From CAZMXP01 sp964570285 (lineage in GTDB: Bacteria; Planctomycetota; PLA2), in assembly GCA_964570285.1 (NCBI GenBank), contig CAZMXP010000002.1:62001-126000 (forward strand): a DNA stretch of 64,000 nucleotides, given 5' to 3'. Below, in pieces: positions 9,342 through 17,425 of this stretch; positions within the stretch are counted from its first letter, which is position 1; every line of letters begins with the position of its first letter. The notes below the pieces were generated by a model that searched no databases, was not told the DNA's origin, and saw nothing but the letters and a program-made list of their open reading frames with translations. The position numbers were made by a program, and so were the translations under genes.

Positions 9342-9500
9342 ATGGCGAAGGACGAATACCTCGAAATCCAGGACCTCGACGCGACCCCGGAGGCCGACAA
9401 GGTCTCGATGGCGCTCATCTACATCACCACGCTGATCCTCGTTGTCGCCTTCGTCTTCATCCAGTCGAAGATGAAGCAGTACGGCATCGGGATGCTCTAG
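9342..9500 (+). CDS. Small single-pass membrane protein (52 residues)
   Basis: Short gene 18 bases after the coiled-coil gene, preceded by AAAGGA seven to eight bases before its ATG, and followed 21 bases later by a strong terminator. The product has an acidic N-terminus (MAKDEYLEIQDLDATPEAD), one hydrophobic helix (about residues 22-42, MALIYITTLILVVAFVFI) and a short basic end (KMKQYGIGML). Codon use has the strong G/C third-position bias of its neighbours. Function is unknown; its position suggests a partner of the preceding coiled-coil protein. Confidence 0.75.
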   Translation: MAKDEYLEIQDLDATPEADKVSMALIYITTLILVVAFVFIQSKMKQYGIGML

Positions 9501-9521
9501 CCGAACGACACGAACGATGCG

Positions 9522-9553
9522 GGGGGCCGGCACCATGCCGGCCCCCTGCTTTT
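9522..9553 (+). terminator. Intrinsic terminator after the small membrane protein
   Basis: Perfect 10-bp stem GGGGGCCGGC (9522-9531) and GCCGGCCCCC (9537-9546) with loop ACCAT, followed by TGCTTTT. Confidence 0.85.
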
Positions 9554-9687
9554 GGATCCGGCCACGCGCGCCACGCGGCGGCGCTCCCCCGTCCTTCGCC
9601 GCCCGATCGCCATCCGCGTACCCGCGTGCAGGAGCGCGGGGACCGATCACGGGAGCGGCGGCTCCATGCGGGGATGTAGATTGCGGG

Positions 9688-9696
9688 TGCTAGAAT
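9688..9696 (+). promoter_or_regulatory. Extended -10 of mreB (leaderless-type)
   Basis: TGCTAGAAT: a TGn extension plus TAGAAT (9691-9696), ending seven bases before the GTG start, so transcription would begin at or next to the start codon. There is no -35 at 17 bases and no Shine-Dalgarno. The rest of 9554-9703 shows nothing else. Confidence 0.6.
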
Positions 9697-9703
9697 CCGC
9701 CGG

Positions 9704-10756
9704 GTGCGCGGTCTCGACTGGATCCTCGGCAAGTTCTCCGTCGACATGGGGATCGACCTCGGCACGGCGAACACCCTCGTCTGCGTCCGCGGCCGCGGCA
9801 TCGTGCTCAACGAGCCCTCCGTCGTCGCCGTGCGCAAGGGCACGACGGAGGTGCTGCTGAACGGTCGCGCGGTCGGCGCCACGGCGAAGGAGATGCTGGG
9901 GAAGACGCCCGGCAACATCGTCGCGATCCGTCCGATGAAGGACGGCGTCATCGCCGACTTCGAGATCACCGAGGCGATGCTGAAGTACTTCATCTACAAG
10001 GTCCACGGGCGCACGTGGGCCGTGAGCCCGCGCGTGGTCATCGCCGTGCCGAGCGGCATCACGCCCGTCGAGAAGCGCGCGGTGATCAACTCGGCGGAGC
10101 GCGCCGGCGCGCGGCGCGTCTACCTGATGGAGGAGCCGATGGCCGCGGCCATCGGCGCGGGCCTGCCGTTCGCCGAACCGAGGGGAAGCATGATCGTCGA
10201 CATCGGCGGCGGGACGACGGAGGTCGCCATCCTTTCGCTCGGCGGCATCGTGCAGTCGAAGTCGATCCGCATCGCCGGCGACGAGATGGACATGGCCATC
10301 CTGCTCCACATGCGGAACGCCTACGACCTCCAGATCGGCGAGCAGACGGCCGAGCGGGTCAAGATGGCCATCGGCAGCGCCTTCCCGCTGAAGAAGGAGG
10401 TGACGATGGAGGTGCGCGGCCTCGACGCGAAGAAGGGGCTGCCGCGCAAGGTCACCGTCACGAGCGAGGAGATCCGGCAGGCGCTCAGCGAGCCGGTCGC
10501 GGGCATCGTGCAGGCGGTCAAGGAGACGCTCGAGACCTGCCCCCCGGAACTCGCGGGCGACCTGATCGAGTCGGGCATCACGCTCGCGGGCGGCGGCGCG
10601 CTGCTGCGCGGGATCGGCCACGCGATCTCGCAGGCCGTCGGGCTCACCTGCCACATCGCCGAGGAGCCGCTCACCTGCGTCGCGCGCGGCACCGGCGTGT
10701 TCCTCGACAACCTCAACGAGGTGCGGTCGATCCTGGAGCAGGCGGAGGAGTACTAG
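9704..10756 (+). CDS. mreB: Rod-shape actin homologue MreB
   Basis: Bacterial actin that positions elongation-phase wall synthesis at the inner membrane face. The GTG start gives MRGLDWILGKFSVDMGIDLGTANTLV, a short amphipathic start before the phosphate-1 loop. The later motifs DIGGGTTEVAILSLGG (phosphate-2) and TLAGGGALLRGI (adenosine loop) are intact. At 350 residues it is full length. It is separated from mreC-mreD by an unusual repeat/gap region rather than directly joined, and appears to have its own leaderless promoter. Confidence 0.97.
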   Translation: MRGLDWILGKFSVDMGIDLGTANTLVCVRGRGIVLNEPSVVAVRKGTTEVLLNGRAVGATAKEMLGKTPGNIVAIRPMKDGVIADFEITEAMLKYFIYKVHGRTWAVSPRVVIAVPSGITPVEKRAVINSAERAGARRVYLMEEPMAAAIGAGLPFAEPRGSMIVDIGGGTTEVAILSLGGIVQSKSIRIAGDEMDMAILLHMRNAYDLQIGEQTAERVKMAIGSAFPLKKEVTMEVRGLDAKKGLPRKVTVTSEEIRQALSEPVAGIVQAVKETLETCPPELAGDLIESGITLAGGGALLRGIGHAISQAVGLTCHIAEEPLTCVARGTGVFLDNLNEVRSILEQAEEY

Positions 10757-10757
10757 G

Positions 10758-10782
10758 CGCCATTTCGCTGCGCGAAATGGCG
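10758..10782. terminator. Hairpin just after mreB
   Basis: Perfect 11-bp stem CGCCATTTCGC / GCGAAATGGCG with loop TGC, beginning two bases after the mreB stop. No T-tract follows, so it may stabilise the 3' end or act as a factor-assisted terminator. Confidence 0.55.
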
Positions 10783-10869
10783 TCTGAAGTGCGGGCGGCG
10801 CGGGTCGTGCCGGGTGGGAGCGGGTTGGCCGCTTCTCGCGGAACGGTCCGGGTGGGGTCGATCGCGGGG

Positions 10870-10958
<89 letters not shown>

Positions 10959-11012
10959 GCGGCCCGCCGGCACGCCGATTCGCTCTCCCCGGGCTCGTTG
11001 TGGGGGGTGGGG

Positions 11013-11126
11013 GGACTTCGCTTCGCTCGTCCCCCCCAGACCTGTATTGCTGGGGAGGACTTCGCTTCGCTCGTCCCCCCCAAGCGTGGATTGCTGGGGA
11101 GGACTTCGCTTCGCTCGTCCCCCCCA
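11013..11126. repeat. Three copies of a 26-bp hairpin unit at exact 44-bp spacing
   Basis: Identical 26-bp units start at 11013, 11057 and 11101: GGAC, then a TTCGCTTCGCTC loop, then GTCCCCCCCA. The two 18-bp spacers share ATTGCTGGGGA. GGGGAGGAC and GTCCCCCCC can pair to form a G/C-rich stem with a bulged A. Not coding, and not CRISPR-like (three units, similar spacers). Confidence 0.85.
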
Positions 11127-11163
11127 AGCCCCCCCTGACACCGTTCGTAGGGAAGATGCCTGA

Positions 11164-11207
11164 AACCACTAGGGGTGGTTGTGGATCGGCGATTAGGGCG
11201 CTAGAAT
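11164..11207 (+). promoter_or_regulatory. mreC promoter with a small inverted repeat
   Basis: TTGTGG (11179-11184), 17-base spacer, TAGAAT (11202-11207), placing the transcript start about 37 bases before the mreC ATG. AACCAC/GTGGTT (11164-11169 and 11175-11180) is an inverted repeat whose right arm runs into the -35, a possible operator. Confidence 0.55.
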
Positions 11208-11250
11208 TCGGGGGAAAGGACCGCTTGCCCGGCGGCACGGGGGGTGCGGG

Positions 11251-12024
11251 ATGCGCCTTCGCAGAATCGACCGATACCTGCTGCTTCTCGCAGTGCTGTT
11301 CGTCGTCGCCATCCTGAAGACGACCGGCTTCCCGGGCGAGGAGATCGTCGCGGACGTCTACCGGGCCGCCATCTTCCGGCCCCTGCTCGCGCAGGCGGCG
11401 CGCTCGGCGGCGGAAGACGAACTCGCGCTCGTGCGGCTGCGGAGCGAACTGGAGACGGCGCGACGCGACATCACGCGCCTGCGCGAGGAGCTCGAGAACA
11501 CGCGCCGGCTGCGCGGCTACTTCGAGGCGCTGCGCTGGGACGCCGCGCCGATCGCCCGCCCGGCCTCGGTCGTCACCGTGGACGCCGATCCCTTCCGCCG
11601 CTCCTTCGTGATCGATGTCGGTCGCGGCGAGTCCGTCGCGGCCGGGCTCCCCGTCGTGACCGGCACGGCGCTGCTCGGGCTCGTGAGCACCGTCGAGGCG
11701 AACCTCGCGTTCGTCACGCGCGTGGACGACCCGAACTTCCGCATCGAGGTCGAGATCGAGACCGAGTCCGGGCCCCTCGCGTGCGTCGCGGAAGGCACGG
11801 GGGAGCGCACGATGGCGCTGCGGCTCCTGCGCGGGGCGCGCGACCTGAAGGCCGGACTCCCGGTCTTCACGAGCTCCTACCACAAGCTCGTGCCCCCCGG
11901 CCTGCTCGTCGGGACGCTGGAGGTCTCGGGCGACGAGGCGAACCCGGGTGCGCGGCAGGTGCGGCTCGTGCCCGCGGCGAGCCTCGTGCGCCTCGCGCAG
12001 GTCGAGGTGCTGCGGCGGCGCTGA
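11251..12024 (+). CDS. mreC: Rod-shape-determining protein MreC
   Basis: Periplasmic scaffold of the elongasome. N-terminal membrane helix (about residues 9-22, YLLLLAVLFVVAIL), coiled coil (about 50-90, ELALVRLRSELETARRDIT), then the beta-domain with RSFVIDVGRGESVAAGLPVVTG, the usual MreC block, and a second barrel (GLPVFTSSYHKLVPPGLLVGT). The 257 residues are compact but complete. The stop overlaps the mreD start (TGATG). It begins the mreC-mreD-PBP2-rodA operon. Confidence 0.93.
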   Translation: MRLRRIDRYLLLLAVLFVVAILKTTGFPGEEIVADVYRAAIFRPLLAQAARSAAEDELALVRLRSELETARRDITRLREELENTRRLRGYFEALRWDAAPIARPASVVTVDADPFRRSFVIDVGRGESVAAGLPVVTGTALLGLVSTVEANLAFVTRVDDPNFRIEVEIETESGPLACVAEGTGERTMALRLLRGARDLKAGLPVFTSSYHKLVPPGLLVGTLEVSGDEANPGARQVRLVPAASLVRLAQVEVLRRR

Positions 12025-12536
12025 TGGCCTACCTCGCGCTCTTCCTCGCCGTCGCGATCGACAACGCGGCCCGCCTCTTCCTGCCCCCGGGCGACTGGGC
12101 GGGGAGCCTGCTGCCGGACCTTCCGCTGCTGACCGCGCTCTTCGTCGGCTTCCACGCCCGCCACACCGGCCAGCTCTGGTTCGCCGTGATGCAGGGCGGC
12201 TTCGCCGACTGCCTCTCCGCATGCCCGCTCGGGCACTTCGCGTTCCTCTACGGCGCCGCCGCCTACCTCGCGTGGAAGGTCCGCCGGTTCCTGCCCCCGG
12301 ATGCGGCGACGAGCTACGTGGTGGCGACGCTCTTCTGCGCGCTCGCCACGGTCGCTCTCGGCGCCCTGGTGGCGCTCCTCTCCGCGGCGGGCGACCCCGC
12401 GGCGGGAGCCGGGGCGGCCGCGGCGCGCGCCCTCGGCAGCGCGCTCGTCGCGCCTGTCGTCTACGGCCTCTGGGAGCGGAGCCGGCTCTTCCGGCGCGCG
12501 CTCGGCGGGCGCTCCTACTACGAGTTCGCGGCATGA
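12024..12536 (+). CDS. mreD: Rod-shape-determining protein MreD
   Basis: Multi-pass inner-membrane subunit of the elongasome. The 170 residues contain about five hydrophobic helices. It is recognised mainly by size, membrane profile and position between MreC and PBP2; a GQLWFAVMQGGFADCLSACPLG stretch corresponds to the conserved loop with an F/Y-x-G-x2-x-D pattern. The ATG overlaps the mreC stop and the TGA overlaps the PBP2 start, so the three are translationally coupled. Confidence 0.85.
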   Translation: MAYLALFLAVAIDNAARLFLPPGDWAGSLLPDLPLLTALFVGFHARHTGQLWFAVMQGGFADCLSACPLGHFAFLYGAAAYLAWKVRRFLPPDAATSYVVATLFCALATVALGALVALLSAAGDPAAGAGAAAARALGSALVAPVVYGLWERSRLFRRALGGRSYYEFAA

Positions 12537-14401
12537 ACCTCGACTACCCGCGGCGCCTCTCCGTGCTCGGCGCGATCTTCCTCGCGGGCATGGTCCCGGT
12601 GGTCGGCCGCCTGTTCACGCTGCAGATCACGGAGGCGGACGACTGGCACGCGCGCACGCGCCAGTCGCAGCGCCCGGACCGCGTGCTCGCGGTGCCCCGC
12701 GGCGCGATCCTCGACGCGCGCGGGCGCACGCTCGCGGCGGACGGCGAGAGCTTCGACCTCGTGTTGAAGAGCGCGGCGTGGCTCGGAAGGCTGCACCGCT
12801 GCGCCGCGTGCGGGCGCGAGGTCTTCTACCGCCTCGACACCGCGGAGAAGAACCGCCGCTGCACCCGCTGCCGCAGGCAGGTGGCGATCACGGACAGCCG
12901 AGACCTGAGGCCCCTCGCGCGCCTGCTCGGCATGGCCCCCCACGAACTGTTGCATCGCATCGAGGCCGAGGCCGACCGGCTCGAGGACCAGGTCCTGCGG
13001 TGGCTGGGCGATCTCGAGGAGGGCAAGCGGGCCGCCTACCGCGAGTTCCTCAGTCGCGACTTCGGGTGGCGACCCGTGACGCTGCTGCGCGACGTCTCCT
13101 ACGAGGTGGCCCGCGAGGTCGAACTGCAGCGGGAGCGGAACCCGGCGCTCTCGATCGGCGAGGCGACGACGCGCCGTTTCCCCGGTGGCGCCGACTTCGC
13201 GCATGTGCTCGGCCGCCCCCCGGACGGGCAGGGCCGGGGCAGCCGCCTCGAGGGGTTCCTCGACCCGCTGCTGCGCGGCGAGCAGGGCTATCTCTGGTTC
13301 GCGCGCGCGGGCAGCGAGGAGATCGGGCGCCTTGTCGAGCCCGTGCCGGGGGTCGAGGTGGTGTTGACGATCGATGCCGAGGACCAGCGCCGCGCGATGG
13401 AGGCGATCGGGGGGGGGCAGGGGGCCTTCGTCGTCGTCGACGCGCGGACCGGCGCGGTGCTCGCGCTCGCGTCGGCGCCCTCCTACGATCCGGAGGCCTA
13501 CGCGGAGGTGCTGCGGGTCTGGTCGGGGCAGAAGGAGCGCAAGGACGAGTCTCCGCTCTTCGACCGCTCCTTCGCCAGCGCGCTCGTTCCCGGCTCCATC
13601 GTGAAGCCCTTCACGGCGGCGGCGGCGCTCGAGGCGGGCGCCTCGGATCCCGCGCGCGTGATCCACTGCGCGCGCAACCTCGTCTTCCGGGGGCGCGTGA
13701 TCCCCAACCACCTGCGCTGCCACATGGCCCACGGCGACATGAACCTCCACGACGCGATCGCGCAGTCCTGCAACATCTACTTCGAGACGCTGCTCGGTGA
13801 GATGCTAGACCGCGGGACCTATCCGCGCTTCCTCGAGACGGGGCGCCGCTTCGGCCTCGGGCTCGGCACCGGCCTCGAGATGGAGGCGCGCGAGCGCATC
13901 GAGCACCTCACCTTCGCCTTCGAGGGGGCGCGCGTCGCCGACCTGATCGGTGCCGGGATCGGGCAGGGGCGGATGCGGCTGACCCCGGCGCAGGTCGCCC
14001 GCGCGTACGCGGGGCTCGCGACCGGGCGGCTGCCGGCGCTGCATGTGGTGGCGCGCGCGGGACACCGCGTGACGGCGCCGCGCCACGAGGAGGTCGGCCT
14101 GCCCGACGCGCTGCTCGCGCCCATCCGCGAGGGTCTCCGCGACGTGGCTCGCCCCGGCGGCACGGCCTCCCGTTTCGGACTCGACCGCTGGGGCATCGCC
14201 TGCAAGACGGGCACCGCGCAGAAGAGCACGCGGCGCATCCTCTACAACTCCTGGATGGCGGGCTTCCTGCCCGCGCAGCACGGCCGGCCGCCGATCGCCT
14301 TCGCGATGGTGATCCTCGATACGACCGCGGCGGGCGGCGACGAGTGCGGCCCGCGCCTCGCCCGCTTCCTGCAGCAGTTCTACGGGGAGTCGCAGGGGTA
14401 G
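12533..14401 (+). CDS. mrdA: Penicillin-binding protein 2 with a zinc-ribbon-like insert
   Basis: Class B transpeptidase that cross-links peptidoglycan during elongation, paired with RodA. N-terminal helix (about residues 9-28), non-penicillin-binding pedestal, then the transpeptidase domain with SxxK in VPGSIVKPF, SxN in QSCNIYFE and KTG in IACKTGTAQKS. The odd part is a Cys-x2-Cys...Cys-x2-Cys insert in the pedestal: Cys90, Cys93, Cys110, Cys113 (CAACGREVF and RRCTRCRR), which looks like a treble-clef or zinc ribbon. It has 622 residues and overlaps mreD. All catalytic motifs are intact, so it should be active. Confidence 0.95.
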   Translation: MNLDYPRRLSVLGAIFLAGMVPVVGRLFTLQITEADDWHARTRQSQRPDRVLAVPRGAILDARGRTLAADGESFDLVLKSAAWLGRLHRCAACGREVFYRLDTAEKNRRCTRCRRQVAITDSRDLRPLARLLGMAPHELLHRIEAEADRLEDQVLRWLGDLEEGKRAAYREFLSRDFGWRPVTLLRDVSYEVAREVELQRERNPALSIGEATTRRFPGGADFAHVLGRPPDGQGRGSRLEGFLDPLLRGEQGYLWFARAGSEEIGRLVEPVPGVEVVLTIDAEDQRRAMEAIGGGQGAFVVVDARTGAVLALASAPSYDPEAYAEVLRVWSGQKERKDESPLFDRSFASALVPGSIVKPFTAAAALEAGASDPARVIHCARNLVFRGRVIPNHLRCHMAHGDMNLHDAIAQSCNIYFETLLGEMLDRGTYPRFLETGRRFGLGLGTGLEMEARERIEHLTFAFEGARVADLIGAGIGQGRMRLTPAQVARAYAGLATGRLPALHVVARAGHRVTAPRHEEVGLPDALLAPIREGLRDVARPGGTASRFGLDRWGIACKTGTAQKSTRRILYNSWMAGFLPAQHGRPPIAFAMVILDTTAAGGDECGPRLARFLQQFYGESQG

Positions 14402-14404
14402 GCG

Positions 14405-15562
14405 TTGCGCATCCTCTCCGCCCGCGCGGCGCGCCACGCGCTCCACCTGCCGGTGCTGATCCCCGCACTGCTGCTGCTGGCCATCGGGCTCTATCACCTC
14501 TCCACGCTGGTCGTCCCGGTCGGCGGGGTGCTCCGCGACGGCTGGCACCTGCGCCAGCTCCGCGGCATCGCCCTCGGGGTCGTCGCGGGCTTCGTCGTCG
14601 CGGTGATCCCCTACAAGGCGCTGCTCGTCCGCGCCTATCTGCTCTACGCGCTGAACCTCGCGCTTCTCGGCCTCGTCCTCGTCGCCTCGACGGCGAGGAA
14701 CAACAGCCACCGCTGGCTCAGCCTTCTCGGCTTCGACCTGCAGCCGAGCGAATGCATGAAGCTGACGCTCATCGTGACGCTGGCCCGCTACATCCGCTTC
14801 CGCTCCAGCTACAAGACCTTCCGCGGCCTCGGTGTGCCCTTCCTGCTGACGCTGCTCCCGATGGCGCTGATCCTGAAGCAGCCCGATCTCGGCACCGCGC
14901 TGCTCTGCGTTCCGATCCTGTTCGGGATGCTCTTCGCCGCGGGCGCCCGCCTCCGGCACCTCCTGCTGATCGTCCTCCTTGGCGCGCTCGGCATCTACCC
15001 CGTCTACCGCTGGGGGCTCCACGACTACCAGCGGGCGCGCATCGACGGCTACCTGGCGCAACTCTCGCCCGCCTCCGCCACCGACTCGAGGCGGAAGCTG
15101 CTCGACCAGGGCGACAACTACCAGATCCAGCACAGCAAGGAGGCGATCGGGCTCGGAGGCTGGATCGGACCGCGCGGCCCGGACGGAACCAACGAGGCGC
15201 TCTTCCGGCTCCCGGAGCGGCAGACCGACTTCATCTTCGCCGTCGTCGCGGGCCAGAGCGGCTTTCTCGCGGCGCTGCTGCTCATCCTGCTCTACGCGAC
15301 GCTGCTCTCCGCGATCCTGCTCGTCGCGCTCCGCCACCGCGACCCCGCGGCGCGGCTGCTCTGCATCGGCATCTTCTGCCTCTTCGCGTTCCAGGGGCTC
15401 ATCAACATCGCGATGACCGTCGGCGTGCTGCCGATCACCGGCATGACGCTGCCGCTGATCTCCTACGGCGGCTCGAGCATGCTCGTCTCGCTGCTCTGCC
15501 TCGCGCTCGTCTGCAACGTCGCGGCGCGGCCGAGCTACGAATTCGGGCGCGGCGACTTTTGA
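14405..15562 (+). CDS. rodA: Peptidoglycan glycosyltransferase RodA (SEDS family)
   Basis: Polymerises lipid II during cell elongation and works with PBP2, whose gene ends three bases earlier. The TTG start at 14405 gives 385 residues with about ten membrane helices. Conserved SEDS pieces are present: NNSHRWLSLLGFDLQPSE, KQPDLGTAL, TDFIFAVVAGQSGFL and the C-terminal GVLPITGMTLPLISYGGSSM. The Asp of KQPDLGTA lies in the segment that carries catalytic acidic residues in the family. Confidence 0.95.
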   Translation: MRILSARAARHALHLPVLIPALLLLAIGLYHLSTLVVPVGGVLRDGWHLRQLRGIALGVVAGFVVAVIPYKALLVRAYLLYALNLALLGLVLVASTARNNSHRWLSLLGFDLQPSECMKLTLIVTLARYIRFRSSYKTFRGLGVPFLLTLLPMALILKQPDLGTALLCVPILFGMLFAAGARLRHLLLIVLLGALGIYPVYRWGLHDYQRARIDGYLAQLSPASATDSRRKLLDQGDNYQIQHSKEAIGLGGWIGPRGPDGTNEALFRLPERQTDFIFAVVAGQSGFLAALLLILLYATLLSAILLVALRHRDPAARLLCIGIFCLFAFQGLINIAMTVGVLPITGMTLPLISYGGSSMLVSLLCLALVCNVAARPSYEFGRGDF

Positions 15563-15568
15563 AGAAAC

Positions 15569-15583
15569 GCGGCGGGGCGCCGC
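15569..15583 (+). terminator. Possible weak terminator after rodA
   Basis: Six-bp stem GCGGCG/CGCCGC with a GGG loop seven bases after the rodA stop, followed by ATCTCTT. The remaining bases to 15752 show no gene or further site. Confidence 0.35.
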
Positions 15584-15752
15584 ATCTCTTCATTCGCATG
15601 ATGTGCGATGCGAGAGATCCGAGCTACCCTCACCGGGACGGGGTGGGTCTGGGTCACGATCGAGGAGCAGCCGATCAAGCCGGGCGGCTGAGGGAGTCCG
15701 CACGCATGGATCGCCGGATCGCCTCCTCCCCTCGCGCGAGGGGCGCGGTAGA

Positions 15753-16268
15753 GTGGACCTGCGCCTCGGAGGTGTCTCGACGAGTGGTCGGTTTGTTGTT
15801 GTGCTCCTTGTGCTTGCCGCAGGCGCGTTGTGCGAGGTTCCTCCGAAGGGGGAGGGCGGAGCCGGCACGCGCTCGGACGCTGACAGGGAGGAGCTGCTTC
15901 GGAAGATCAGGGAGCTCAGCAAGGGGTGGGAGGACTACGAGGACGGGAGGGCGATGGAGGTCACGCTCTCGGAGCTGGGCATCGATGAGCGGATCGATCT
16001 CCCTCCTCGCAGTCCACATGCTCCAGGCGACCGATCGAACGCTGTACGCGCGGGACCATGCCCGTGAGCGGCTGTTCGCTTCCCGGGAGGAGAGCGGGTG
16101 GTCCGATCCACTGGCGCAGGCGTGGGCCGCTGTCGCGTTGCGCGCCTGCCCGCGCAGCAGGCGGACGGCTCCTGGTCGGAGGGAGAGGCGCCCACGCTGC
16201 ATGACCACATCCGGGCAACCGCCCTCGCCCTCCTCTGCCTGCGCTCCTTACAGGACGCGCGCCCTTAG
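15753..16268 (+). pseudogene. Frameshifted exported protein, alpha/alpha-toroid (terpene-cyclase-like) remnant
   Basis: Three reading-frame pieces join into one sensible protein. Piece 1 (GTG 15753) has a signal-like helix (GRFVVVLLVLAAGALC) and DREELLRKIRELSKGWEDYEDG. Piece 2, one frame over from about 15990, reads SLLAVHMLQATDRTLYAR and WSDPLAQAWAAVALRA. Piece 3, back in the first frame from about 16150, reads LPAQQADGSWSEGEAP and HDHIRATALALLCLRSLQ before TAG 16266-16268. The QQADGSW turn and helical repeats suggest a prenyltransferase/squalene-cyclase-like repeat domain. Two compensating single-base shifts could be real decay or sequencing error. TAGAGT sits at the GTG itself. The stop overlaps the convergent gene's stop. 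Confidence 0.6.
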
Positions 16269-17425
16269 CGCCCAACCGGCGCGAACGCGCCGGTTGGGCG
16301 GTAGGCGAGGATCGTCAGGTCGTCGTCGGCGGCACCGGCGGAGTAGGCGAGGGTCGCCGTGCGGACGCGCTCGACGAGTTGCGCAGGCGGCAGCGAGCCG
16401 TGGTCCGTGAGCAGTGCGGAGAGGCGGTCGAGGCCGAAGAGTTCCTGGGTCGCGTCCCGGGCCTCGGTGACGCCGTCGGTGCAGGCGAGCAGCGTGGCGC
16501 CGGGCTCGAGGGGGACCTCCCCGGAGCGGGCGTAGTCGGCCTCTTCGAGCACGCCGAGAGGGAGGCCGGTGCGCGGCAGCATCGAGACGGTGCCGTGCTG
16601 GAGCAGCAGCGGCGGGGTCTGGCCTGCGTTGACGAATTCGAGCGTCCCGCGGGCGGCGTCGTGAAGGCCGGCGAAGAGCGTCAGGAAGCGCCCGTTCTGC
16701 ATGTCGCGGCAGAGGAAGCGGTTCGTGCGCGCGACGACGCGGGCGAGCGGTTCGCCCTCCGAGAGGCCGGAGCGCAACAGCGCGCGGGCGCTCGACACGA
16801 AGAGGGCGGCGCCGATCCCGTGGCCCGAGACGTCGCCGAGCACGAGCGCGGTGCGGCCGAGGCCGGCCTCGAAGATGTCGACATAGTCGCCGGAGGCGTA
16901 CTCGCACGGCGCGAAGTGGCAGGCCGCCTCGGCGGCGCGCAGGCGGGGGGAGAGGTCGGGCAGCATCGACCGCTGGATGCTGCCCGCCATATCCACGGCG
17001 CGGCGCAGCGCCTCGCGCTCCTGCTGCGCGAGCCTGCCGCTCTGCGCGTGGTCGTGCGATTCGATCGCCTCGGCCGCGATCGCGAGCAGCGACTCCTCGT
17101 CCCACGGCTTCTCGACGAAGCGGAAGATCTTCCCTCCGTTGATCGCGTCGATGACCTCGCCCCGCTCGGCCATGCCGGTCATCAGGATCCGCACCGTCTC
17201 GGGGGAGAGGCGCCGCGCCTCCCGCAGCACCTGCACGCCGTTCATGCCCGGCATCCGGTAGTCGGTGAGCAGCACCTTCGGCGGGGCGGCCTCGAGCAGC
17301 GCGATCGCCTCGCGCGGGTCGCCGACGCTCGCCACGGAGAGGCCCAAGGTGGAGGCGAAGAGCCGCTCCAGCGCCCGCCGCACGGACGCCTCGTCATCGA
17401 GGACGAGGAGATCCACCCGCTCCAT
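16265..17425 (-). CDS. Response regulator with PP2C/RsbU phosphatase output
   Basis: 386 residues in two domains. Receiver (about residues 4-120): acidic LVLDDEAS, phospho-acceptor Asp in LLTDYRMPGMNG, Thr in RILMTGMA, Lys in FVEKPWDEE. PP2C-type Ser/Thr phosphatase of the SpoIIE/RsbU kind (about 165-375): YASGDYVDIFE, LVLGDVSGHGIGAALFVS, LLLACTDGVTEARD and GAADDDLTILAYR carry the metal-binding Asp residues. Such enzymes dephosphorylate STAS antagonists to release a partner; the STAS gene lies 35 bases upstream. The cognate histidine kinase and anti-sigma kinase are not in this window. Confidence 0.92.
   Translation of the reverse strand: MERVDLLVLDDEASVRRALERLFASTLGLSVASVGDPREAIALLEAAPPKVLLTDYRMPGMNGVQVLREARRLSPETVRILMTGMAERGEVIDAINGGKIFRFVEKPWDEESLLAIAAEAIESHDHAQSGRLAQQEREALRRAVDMAGSIQRSMLPDLSPRLRAAEAACHFAPCEYASGDYVDIFEAGLGRTALVLGDVSGHGIGAALFVSSARALLRSGLSEGEPLARVVARTNRFLCRDMQNGRFLTLFAGLHDAARGTLEFVNAGQTPPLLLQHGTVSMLPRTGLPLGVLEEADYARSGEVPLEPGATLLACTDGVTEARDATQELFGLDRLSALLTDHGSLPPAQLVERVRTATLAYSAGAADDDLTILAYRPTGAFAPVGR
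16269..16300. terminator. Perfect 15-bp hairpin at convergent stop codons
   Basis: CGCCCAACCGGCGCG, AA, CGCGCCGGTTGGGCG. It begins one base after the plus-strand TAG (16266-16268) and encodes the last residues (FAPVGR) of the minus-strand response regulator, whose TAA is 16267-16265. It has no T-tract. Confidence 0.6.

Noticed and set aside
11013..11126. CRISPR array
   Set aside because: Only three units, spacers of 18 bp that resemble each other, and no cas genes nearby.
15603..16067. A single intact 154-residue protein
   Set aside because: The N-terminal 50 codons are non-protein-like and the C-terminus runs into noise exactly where another frame becomes sensible. A frameshifted gene explains it better.
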